Assembly: GCF_002443255.2 (NCBI RefSeq)
Contig: NW_019211456.1
Coordinates: 21,259,061 to 21,323,060 of the forward strand
DNA from: Varroa destructor
Lineage: Eukaryota > Arthropoda > Arachnida > Mesostigmata > Varroidae
Direction of reading: 5' to 3'
DNA: 64,000 bases
The notes under the pieces are model-generated. The model saw only the letters and a program-made list of their open reading frames with translations, was not told the DNA's origin and searched no databases. The position numbers and the translations under genes were made by a program. Positions 55,594 to 64,000 of this stretch are shown piece after piece (position 1 is the first letter of the stretch; every line of letters starts with the position of its first letter).

Positions 55594-58394
55594 AGCGAAT
55601 GTATGAAGAGTGGAAAGAGATGTAGAAACAGCCACGCGTTATTATACCGTAACCGACGACAAACTACGTGGCCTACCGTATTTGCGCGTGTGCATCTCGG
55701 TGATCGTGGTTATACGTGTGTATGCGTGCGTTTGTATTTGTAGAAATGTATGTTGTAACTGGGAGGGTTAACTCAGGTCGGCCCTATTCAGTACAAGTGT
55801 GGGCACCACTGGACGCGGAACCTCATGTTACACACGATCCATACATAAATGCATACACACGTCAACTTTACAGAAAGCAACTGCCCCTTTGTACTGCTGC
55901 CATCATTGGGACAATCAATCTCATCTATTCTACATATAACAGGGAAAGAAACGCATTCCCGGTTAGAAGCACAGAGGTTGCTTTTGCCCATCAGTATTAT
56001 CATAGCTTCAGGTAGTTGCCAAGGCTGTGAAGTCTAAATACACGCAAAAGGTTCAGTTATATAATTGAGGAATTAACTTTTGGCTGAGAGATCAGACTAA
56101 TTTCTGCTTTGTGTACGAGAACGTCAGTACGACTGTGTGTGCGGAGACGAAAAAACAAAGGATGAAGAAATGAAAAAAAAAACAGAAATACGTCGAAAAA
56201 AATACGGCAATGTGCGCATCACAAAGTGTATGAAACATGTTTGTTCAATCCATGGTGAGTACATACAGCTTCGTATATGCAAACGAACTTTTGACCCTAA
56301 ACTATATAGGTCACACTGTCCTTATCGTCATTATGAAGAAAATAGGTTTAAGGTGAGTTTGCCGTACACGGCACATGTGGTATGAGCGGACTAGTTACTG
56401 AGGTAAGGTTACGAGATGTGTTATTGACTAATCACTGAAAAGCTGGGTAGACAAATATACTTGATTGTGGAGTATATTTTTGAACACTTAATTTCCTTTT
56501 AGTTAGTGCCTCTCGGCATTTTAAATCACACATGTGGGGTGTGACGTACGTCGCTGTTTTACGCAATTATTCTATAAAATGAATAGGTCCAGATGAATAA
56601 TATTCGATTGTTGTCGTATGTGAAAATAAGCTATCAATCGATTGGTTTTATGTTAAGAGCTTGTGGATTCCTACTTTCTGTACAGTACCGTAACCCCTAT
56701 ATCTTATTATAGATAGAAATACAAATGCTACGTACCATGATTGAAATTGCTCGTTGACATCGTTACTTTTTAACGGACCGTTGGTGAGAACATAAGTATC
56801 TAGGTGGCCTGAAAAATATCTGAACGGCGATGTTTTTTGGTCACCATTTGCTCTGCACGGTAAACTGCATACAAGATAATGTTGACGGGTTAGTATTGTG
56901 TTCATTGGAGTCCCGTCATCCTTATAGTGGTTGGTTGAGTTAAAGTGCTCTTTCGGGGTTATGTTTACACTCTGGATTAAACAGCACGAATTGTGCCAGC
57001 ATCCTATAGTAGGACTGTGTTATGTTTGATCAGAACTTTCGGAACGAACCGCGTGGCACCTCGCTAGGTCCTGGCGTTAGCGATATCACATGCTGCACGT
57101 AGATTAAGCGACCCAGCCCGTTTCGTTAGAGTTGAAGAAGCTGTGTGTCGACCACTGATGCTGAGATACGTGCTTTTTTGTTAGGGTTAATTTAAGCACA
57201 CTTCCAATTCGAGTAACTGCCAACTGCCAGTTTTGGCCTCCACTGCGATGCAGGGAATTTTGTGTCCGAGTTTACTGAGCGCTCGCTGTATACATAAATG
57301 AGAGCAAGGCGTCGTCAGTGTATCATATCTAGTGGGCACTACCGCTCATCCTTGCATGTCTGTGTTTTTTCGCAGCTGATCGCTTGCTGAAGAACTGGGT
57401 AATGGCTGGATATGCCGATGGATGTAGTGAGGATAAAAGAGCTTCAAGGAAGCATCCAAGCGTGGCAAAGGCACGTTCTCAATGGGAGAGACAAACGTTG
57501 ATAGCATGACGCTCCTGGGGCACTCCCCTTTTGTACCTCACATGGCAAATTGCATAGTGCAGTCCCCTTCCATGAGACTTAGAAAAAGAAATATTTAATA
57601 TGTTTTGTTCGCGGCATAGAGAAGGAGTTGAATTAGTCTATATTTAATGCCGGATTAGAGGTCGAACTGGGCTTAACATAACAGCACTGCAATAGCGGCT
57701 GCCATTAATGCGTTCTTGGATAGACTAACCCATTAACAATGAAGTGCCTAAAGGTAAAATTTGTGCTTATTTGTGTGATTGTCACCTACCAGCCTGGCTT
57801 ACACTTCATTTCAGATCAGATCAAAACCGCCGATCACGTAAGACCAAATCTTTGTTCCTATTCAGTTGTCTATACTGACATCCATATATATTATAAGCTA
57901 TAGGCGCGGACGGCTTACGGGATTAGTATGTCCAACGATGCTTCATACATAGACATTGTGCGTTTTCAATAATTTACAAATTATTTCTCGCATAAACGGA
58001 GAGACTCTGCTTTCGTAGTACACGCTTTAAATAATAGATGGTCCCGAGATAATCGAGAGATACTGAAATGCACAAGACGCTTAGAGAAGGTAAACTGTCG
58101 CTGTGATCAGTGACGCGTTAAATAATCAGAATAGCCGAACGCGTGTAACGTCATGCTGGACATTATCGATCACCTCGATTTCAGCTCACTCTTCATTCAT
58201 CTTATAAGGCAATGGCTATTTTCTATTGAGCGTTTTCTTTCAACAAAACATAATTAAATTAATGCGTCCATCGGTTTTGTCTACTAAATCACTTATCGAA
58301 CAATTTATCCAAAGCAATCAGCGTACATATGAAGGGAAGCAGTCAGTGGCTGAAAGGTGCAGAGAAAAAGGCTTACTTTTCATGCAAGGCGCGA
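55594..58394. other. noncoding-like stretch
   Basis: Several frames of 60-100 codons at 55471-56385 (plus) and 56648-56905 (minus) lack start or splice support; the one at 56137-56385 is Lys-rich because of A runs. From 56940 to 58200 frames are short and nothing is recognised. A TGGGCTTAACATAACAG-type acceptor near 57670 leads to no open frame of note. Confidence 0.45.
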
Positions 58395-58832
58395 TTAAGC
58401 TATCTTGTATGTGTTGGCTCGATTAGGATTTTGTCGTTGACGGTGGTTTTTGTCTGGCATCTGTTTACTAACGATATGTACACCACATAGCTTAACATCA
58501 TCTTCTTGGCCAATGGCCGTGTGATTGTGCTGTAAAACGACCACACTTGACGGCAACACAGGATCTGGTTGCGCCCTCGATGACTCGGGCAACGGTCGGA
58601 AGGCGAAAGTGCGATCGATTTTCGCCAGTTGGTTGGCGGGTGCTAGGCTAGAGTCCTCCGCCCCCCTGTTCTTCACATACAAACATTTCTCGTCCGACTG
58701 CTCCACGGCAAGCGAGCGTCTTCTGCCACTGACAGCTGCTCTCCTAGGCTTCGAAGGCGGAGACTTGAAGTACGAGCATGGCAAACGCGTAACGGGAGAC
58801 GCGATTACGACGAAGCAGGTCTTTCGATCCAG
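58395..58832 (-). CDS. candidate terminal exon with coding-like codon bias
   Basis: The minus strand has an acceptor (CCTGACTGCTTGACTGGCTAG, with CTGAC as a branch match) followed in phase 0 by 145 codons and TAA. Codons lean to G/C in third position (GAG, AAG, GCC, TTC, CTG) more than in most frames of the window. The product is basic and hydrophilic: a start LDRKTCFVVIASPVTRLPCS, an SPPSKPRRAAVSGRRRS segment with possible proline-directed phosphorylation sites, and a Gln/Asn/Arg-rich tail (KNHRQRQNPNRANTYK). A disordered regulatory tail is likely if real. A 103-codon plus frame overlaps. No family is recognised. Confidence 0.38.
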   Translation of the reverse strand: MDRKTCFVVIASPVTRLPCSYFKSPPSKPRRAAVSGRRRSLAVEQSDEKCLYVKNRGAEDSSLAPANQLAKIDRTFAFRPLPESSRAQPDPVLPSSVVVLQHNHTAIGQEDDVKLCGVHIVSKQMPDKNHRQRQNPNRANTYKIA

Positions 58833-59346
58833 CTAGCCAGTCAAGCAGTCAGGAAGAGAGTCATCCAAACAGCCTTGTGGCTGTTGTTTATTCAGCGTGA
58901 AGAACTAAGCAGATGGCAGCGGAGAAGGATATATGTATGGCTACCAAATTTCCCTAATCTCACTCAGACATACCGATCCATCCTAGGATCGCATCAATCC
59001 AATATTATTCTTTTCCATTTCATTTTTTTCGAATTCGAAGCAAACGTGGGGTCTCATATCTAAATCTTACGTCTTTTCAACGATTTCCAAGCATCATCGT
59101 CTTTGCCGTTCAACATAATCGTATCGTTGTTGTTCGTGAGATCAGTAGCATCACTGCTCACCGCTATTCCACGGCTGTGCTTTTTGCCATTCTAATTCCA
59201 CATCTACCTGCCTGTTCGAAGAGATGGACCCTTAAGAATGGCCCACGGAACCTTTAACTTCTAACCATCTTAGTTAATTTGCGGTGTCGCATAGTTCAGC
59301 GGTATGCGTCCCAGGCTCAACGTTCGTTCCTTTTCCAACCGGCCTT
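58833..59346. other. noncoding-like stretch
   Basis: No feature beyond a 62-codon plus frame (58875-59063) without support. A CATAGTTCAGCGGTATGCGTCCC segment near 59289 superficially resembles a tRNA 5' half but has no matching 3' half. Confidence 0.4.
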
Positions 59347-59670
59347 TCACGGAGTACGACGAAGATTTAAACGAGAAGACAAGGCTTGGACGCTTTTTGT
59401 TTCAATGAGCGCACCGTTCCTTACGCCGCCAGTCGTACGATGTATTCCGGCGCCTCTTTTTTCTCTCAATCCACATTCCTTTTTGAATCTTGGCATGGCC
59501 TGCAAGGAGACCACTTGCTGGAACGGACCGAACCTTAAGAAGTTACGAGCAACCGCTGACCGCTGAAGGAAAGTAATAGAGTAAGTTCGCTTAGATTCGA
59601 TGTTAGACTGCTGTGCGTCACTTGTCTCTGCGGTCGGAACGCGTGTAAACAGCAATTTCCATGAAAACAT
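59347..59670 (-). CDS. candidate ORF 3 of a minus-strand cluster (107 aa)
   Basis: An ATG frame of 107 codons ending in TGA. The product is basic (LRFGPFQQVVSLQAMPRFKK, then GLREKRGAGIHRTTGG) with an N-terminal hydrophobic patch (MFSWKLLFTRVPTAETS) that could act as a mitochondrial presequence-like segment. A 95-codon plus frame overlaps. It follows two other ATG frames on the same strand. Confidence 0.17.
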   Translation of the reverse strand: MFSWKLLFTRVPTAETSDAQQSNIESKRTYSITFLQRSAVARNFLRFGPFQQVVSLQAMPRFKKECGLREKRGAGIHRTTGGVRNGALIETKSVQALSSRLNLRRTP

Positions 59671-59704
59671 GCAAGAGGTGGTCCCTCTGCGCGAAGCGGG
59701 GAAT

Positions 59705-60046
59705 TCAAGCGAGAAGGGACAGAAGTGAATACGAGAGCCTCACGGCTACCGCATTTACGTAGCTTTTGTGCTTCTGCTGGCAAGGGAGAGTCTCTTCTCG
59801 GTGGATTCGAGCCGATCGGTTGCTTGCTTGCTTCGTGCTTTCGATACCAGTTACACTGGAAGCACCGCCGGTCGTTCTCATTGTAGCCATTCGAGTATTA
59901 CACAAGAAGGTAAACGCCAATAACGCAAGCATCCGAATGTGAAAAATAAGATCGAGCGCCCGCCTGCAGTGACATAGGTATGCTTTAAGGTGCCGTCCTT
60001 TTTGAACCCAGAAAGCAGTTTCGATGCGTTTCATTGTGCGAAACAT
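59705..60046 (-). CDS. candidate ORF 2 of a minus-strand cluster (113 aa)
   Basis: ATG in fair context (AACAATG, A at -3) starts 113 codons ending in TGA. A basic N-terminus (MFRTMKRIETAFWVQKGRHL) precedes one hydrophobic segment (LIFHIRMLALLAFTFLC), and the rest is Ser/Thr/Arg-rich. A single-pass type II membrane topology would fit. It overlaps the start of the preceding frame (60031-60246) by 16 bases. No family is recognised. Confidence 0.2.
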   Translation of the reverse strand: MFRTMKRIETAFWVQKGRHLKAYLCHCRRALDLIFHIRMLALLAFTFLCNTRMATMRTTGGASSVTGIESTKQASNRSARIHREETLPCQQKHKSYVNAVAVRLSYSLLSLLA

Positions 60047-60246
60047 TGTTCAGAACAGGTAGCGCTGTGAAGGCTAGGATTCAAGCGCAGGTGTCGATAT
60101 TTAATTATCCAGAGTCGCTCAGACGGAAGCGCTTCTATAACTACACAACAGAATTTATCGAAATTGAAATTTGCCTTTGTAGGTAAGCGTATGCTGTTTG
60201 TGTCGGGATCATTTGGTCGAGCAACAGATGTGCGAACAAAGATCAT
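60031..60246 (-). CDS. candidate ORF 1 of a minus-strand cluster (71 aa)
   Basis: An ATG frame of 71 codons ending in TGA. The peptide is evenly mixed (RPNDPDTNSIRLPTKANFNF, DKFCCVVIEALPSERLWIIK) and reads like part of a folded protein. Upstream on the minus strand GACAG and AATAG sites could be acceptors, so it might be an internal or last exon instead of a free ORF. No family is recognised. Confidence 0.2.
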   Translation of the reverse strand: MIFVRTSVARPNDPDTNSIRLPTKANFNFDKFCCVVIEALPSERLWIIKYRHLRLNPSLHSATCSEQCFAQ

Positions 60247-63200
60247 CTCTATTCAAGCCTGCTGTCATTTATCTGTCACCCACTGTATAGCCGTAATATG
60301 ATAGTCGTTAACCTATATGTTTGACGGGTATGTAGAATCAATATTAACTATCGTACCTTGCGCACAACCTTTTTCAAAGTAACTCTGCGCACGGCTCTAT
60401 TTACGACAATCAAACAAACAAAACTTGGCCCCTTTACCGTCTATTATTGCACTGAAACATTAGCACGTGACGCTCCTTTATTGTACGATATGTAGAACTT
60501 ATATATATATAAACCTATATTCATACTATACAGTGGTACCTTTTGTCCTCAGTCGCGTCACCGACCACGAATCTACAAAAGCTGGCCAGCTTTTCCTAAG
60601 TAGATATTTTATGGCCACGGCACCGGATCGACGTATTCATTATACAAGTAATATTGATTAAACATTTATTCAAGCGCTGAACACACATCACGAAAGCAAA
60701 CATTTAGTATGGAAACGTCATAATTAAAACGATTCAATATACACAACACTTGTGCGGTACCATAGAGATTCTATTTCGTGTTAGCACGTTATCAGTCCTG
60801 CTCCAAGTTGGTGGGCAGACCTGATGCCATTTAATAATAATGCCAGAGTCAACATGTTGCTAACGCATTTGTTCGAAATGAGGCCTTGACCCGCGTGTAC
60901 GTTCTCTCAGGGACTGGCAACCGAAAACCTAAAAAGACACAACAGTTGACCTGAAGGCAATCGATTAATAGTTTTAGCGGCCGCCACATGGAACCCAAAT
61001 GAGAAAGGAGGCGATTCGCTTCCGGCGTTTATTAGTAAACAAATAGGAAGCATATAGGGCTAGTGCGTTGACGATACGGCCGAAAACAAGTTACGTTTCT
61101 GCGTGAAAGACCTTCTCATTGTCATGGCTTCGTTGACACGATCGACTATTGCCTATTTTCAAGCAGTCATTTAAAATATACAAAAGACATGATATGTTCG
61201 CGTGTATTGTCTTTAAAAGACGTATGCTTTTGGTTGTTTACTTACTTGATGAAAGATAAGGCACTACTTAATGCTTCATATTAATATAATGATAATTTCG
61301 GCCTATATTAATCGTACGACACTTTTTTAAAATGGAAATCCAGTCAGTTTGCTCTACTGGGGCACCGTGAAATTGTGAGAGCGTCTCTGTTGGTATCCTG
61401 TACTGGAATTATTTACCATAGTGCGTCTTGCCACCGTAATGGGCCAATCCTACAGTAAACTAGCCATAACAAGCATCGTGCACTGTGAACTGTGTGCAAA
61501 GAAGTGAAATAGATTGTATGCGAAAATGTAGAGATGAAAGAACACGCGTGCACGTCTCTTTGTCAAACCCATCGGATTTTTTTTCTTCGAAGCTACTTAC
61601 TATGCGTGTGAGAATTCGTGTTGATAGCCAGTTATACATGGCCGCGATGATGCTACAATAGACCCCTACGACTCTCATAACCACACCACGATAGAGAACT
61701 AGAGAAGATTCGTACACCAGGCGGATGTAATAGAGAATGCATTGGAATGGCAATTCTTCGAAGGCGTCGCAAGAAAGCAAGTGGGACAGCAATCGTAAGG
61801 TGGCCAAAAGGGGCGGAAACGGAGTTCGAAGCTGAGACCCTTGTATGCGTTGAATCACATATAGAGCTGAATTGAGAACATTGAGAAAACGATACACTGC
61901 TTCGGTTCGAGGACTAACTTTTAGTTTTTATAGGCCATACAACGGCTATTGCTCAACAGCAATGAGGACGACCACGACAGACGATAACGGCGACGGTGAT
62001 AACGCACAAAGAATAGGCCAGGCCAACACTGGAGAAATTTCTATTTAAAGTGATATTCCTCTCCTTAATAAAAGATTTTCCATAAACCACCTCGCTTGTA
62101 CAATAAGCCAAAGTCCAATACGTCCAGGGCTCTTTCTTTCTCTACATAGCTTTGTTCATTTTCAGTTTAAAGCTTCAAAACACCCCCACAGACAAGTTTA
62201 CAGTTCGTGCTCGCTGTTATCCATCAGACACATTCAACTAGTGAACACACAATGTCGATGTCCGTCCGAACGAGCTAAGCAGTACGCTTCAACGCGTTCA
62301 CTGCGATAGCCAAGTCAGCCATACCTAGTGTTCCTCAGGGCGAATTTATGTTGAAGTTTACCACATACCGGACACAAAAAAGTCCAAAAAAAAACAGAGA
62401 AGTAATGTCATGAACGATGGCTCCGGAGACGCCGTTGCTTTTTGTCCTTTCAAGTTTTATTTCCTGATTGCGACCATTATCTCCTGGTTGGATCTGTTCG
62501 CCGTCTATCGTCGACCTCATGGCATGTCCATGTTGAAGCAATGGGACTCGTAGGCCAGTTTCTTTGAGAGCAACCTTTACCTTGAGTTAGTTATACTGCT
62601 GCTGTTGTTAGGTCCGCGATTATACGGTACTCCGCCTTCTTCGACGCATCCTTTCACGCGATGCGTAGTGTGAGGCTTACACAATGTGTATACGATCTCC
62701 TTAGCGCTCACACGCCTTCAAATTTCTACAGGAAACCGGCACGAGCCGGTCTATATGGTACAAACCTACCATCATCTAGGTTTAGCTTTATCCTTTCCTA
62801 ATATGTGTATATCTATATGAATATGAGGTAAGCCGGGACGACCACGCTGTTTGGTTCGGTATCCTTCTAATCATCTTTGGGCCTTCAAGCGCTCGTCTGC
62901 AGCAAATTACGGCAGTGACTGGCCTAAGAATTTTTTTAAGCTGGGACACCTTTCCTCAAACAGGATCTCAGTAGTCCCAGCCTTTGCGTAAAGCCGCTAG
63001 CTATCCTACCTACCCGTTGACGTGCCGTTGAGGTGCAAAAGACAAACCCCAACTAAAAGAACGCTCATTGGTTCGTTTAGCCCTGACAGTTTGTGTTTGA
63101 AAGATATTCGAAGGAACTAGAACTGCGAAAACAAGGTCGACGAAGTGTGTTTATCCTCGAGTCGGGGAGGCTATCTCGTCACGTCCGGACCGACCATAGG

Positions 63201-63397
63201 CCAAAACTCACGCGCACTCAGTAAACTAACTGCTGGTCCTTCATCTCTAGCTCGCCGCATAGCTGACGATGTTGGTTCAACGTAATAATAAATGACAGCA
63301 GCATACAGCGACTAAGTCAGACGGATAACCGGCGACAGTGGTGGGGGTGGTACCGCTCACGACAGACTGTCCACGATAGGCCGCTCCTACACCGCCG
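60247..63397. other. noncoding-like stretch
   Basis: No supportable gene in the left two thirds. A 145-codon minus frame at 61460-61897 is hydrophobic (LLATLRLLSHLLSCDAFEEL, VVMRVVGVYCSIIAAMYNWL) and is the main candidate, but it has no recognised motif. An A9 run lies near 62386. From about 63000 the DNA becomes GC-richer toward the TATA box at 63398. Confidence 0.4.
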
Positions 63398-63404
63398 TAT
63401 ATAA
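63398..63404 (+). promoter_or_regulatory. TATA box candidate
   Basis: TATATAA stands in GC-rich surroundings (CACCGCCG before, CGCTATCCC after), with GGTGGGGGTGG about 55 bases upstream. Transcription would start some 25-30 bases downstream, near AGCACTGACTGG at 63422-63433, where no perfect arthropod TCAGT initiator is present. The Kozak ATG at 63509 follows at a normal 5' UTR distance. Confidence 0.3.
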
Positions 63405-63508
63405 CGCTATCCCAAGCACTGGAGCACTGACTGGCTGGATTGCTAAATGGATGGCTAGCCGAGCAGGTGACTTACACACCCACACTCAGGCAGATCAGGC
63501 GAAAGAAG

Positions 63509-63682
63509 ATGGCACTAGCACCACGAACGGAAAAACAGCCGGGAACAAATTCACTAGGAGCTGCTGCTGCGGCATCGGCAACGACGGTGGCGGTGGCCAC
63601 AGAGACAGCAGTGCTAGCGGCGGCAGTTGAAGCGGGGGCCGGTTGCCCACGGGATGACAACGGCGTTCTCACGGCGGAATGA
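63509..63682 (+). CDS. candidate Ala-rich first exon or small ORF (57 aa)
   Basis: The start AAGATGG has A at -3 and G at +4, about 105 bases after a TATATAA box. The 57-codon frame begins MALAPRTEKQPGTNSLGAAA and continues with a long Ala/Thr/Val stretch, then GAGCPRDDNGVLTAE and a TGA. Ala-rich tracts are common in disordered parts of arthropod regulators. The antisense strand is equally open and Ala-rich, reflecting GCN-type simple sequence, so the promoter context is the main support. No domain is recognised. Confidence 0.25.
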   Translation: MALAPRTEKQPGTNSLGAAAAASATTVAVATETAVLAAAVEAGAGCPRDDNGVLTAE

Positions 63683-64000
63683 CTATGACGTGCTGATTCG
63701 TCACCGATGGCCAAATCATCAAAGAGTCAAACAAACGGTCTTCACTGTCAAGGATAGTCTACGTGATGCTAGATGATACGATGGTAATTTTCCTATCCGA
63801 ATTTTTCGTTGTAGCAGTACGAATATTATACATGATGTATGCTGCACAGGCTGTAGGCCTCCCATTTAGTTGCGAAAGTTGTCATCGATGCCAGCCAAAA
63901 TTAAGCTATTGTGCTCAACAGGAGCTGCGTAGACACAGGTTGATGGGGTATCGCGTTTTTGCAGGCCCTCTTTTGTTTAGGTTAGAAACGTCCAAGATAT
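63683..64000. other. right edge, nothing seen
   Basis: Unique mixed sequence without open frames or repeats of note; any continuation of a gene starting near 63.4 kb would lie in or beyond it. Confidence 0.5.

Noticed and set aside
1..64000. CRISPR arrays, operons, insertion sequences or phage attachment sites
   Set aside because: No regularly spaced direct repeats, no long adjacent co-directional ORFs with ribosome-binding sites and no transposase were found; the DNA is eukaryotic in character.

Overview
The window looks like nuclear DNA of a multicellular eukaryote, most likely an arthropod; a mite is a guess from general texture, not a result. No reading frame exceeds about 196 codons on either strand. 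There are no operons, no rRNA, no convincing tRNA and no CRISPR array. Composition shifts between AT-rich intron-like stretches and moderately GC-rich islands, with mono-, di-, tri- and tetranucleotide repeats scattered throughout. This is what long introns and intergenic DNA with small exons look like. Every gene call below is a by-eye model built from an open frame plus splice signals, Kozak context or promoter context. None was confirmed by transcripts or homology, so confidences are deliberately low. Frames of 60-120 codons are expected by chance in this much DNA.

Layout. 1-3.4 kb: a possible three-exon plus-strand gene (2322-2987, introns of 47 and 55 nt) and a small minus-strand exon (3325-3382). 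4.5-7 kb: a G-rich tract, then a long purine-rich plus strand whose complement carries the longest frame and a Thr/Ser-rich frame. 8.5-9.5 kb: a GC-rich island without a convincing gene. 13.7-16.8 kb: the best gene-like neighbourhood. A plus-strand terminal exon (13771-14003) converges on a group of minus-strand frames (14110-16220) encoding membrane-like segments. A Kozak ATG placed directly on a splice donor (16764-16768) lies upstream of that group on the plus strand. 20.2 kb: a plus-strand terminal exon whose phase fits the 16764 start.

25-27 kb: two phase 0-0 minus-strand exons. 29.6-30.6 kb: a 20-bp minisatellite followed by a long frame broken by two stops. 33.0-33.4 kb: two small plus-strand exons whose spliced frame weakly recalls the PRXL2C/AAED1 peroxiredoxin-like family. 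45-49 kb: several minus-strand terminal-exon candidates with good acceptors. 52.0-53.7 kb: a start exon with Kozak ATG and CAG|GTAAAC donor, with a phase-matched terminal exon. 55.6 kb: an uninterrupted run of 22 G. 58.4-60.2 kb: a codon-biased minus-strand terminal exon and three consecutive minus-strand frames. 63.4-63.7 kb: a TATATAA box followed by a Kozak ATG, a possible gene start at the right edge.

No complete known pathway, mobile element or defence system could be recognised. The most testable observations are the phase-consistent splice models, four inverted repeats including a perfect 20-bp palindrome, and the G22 run.
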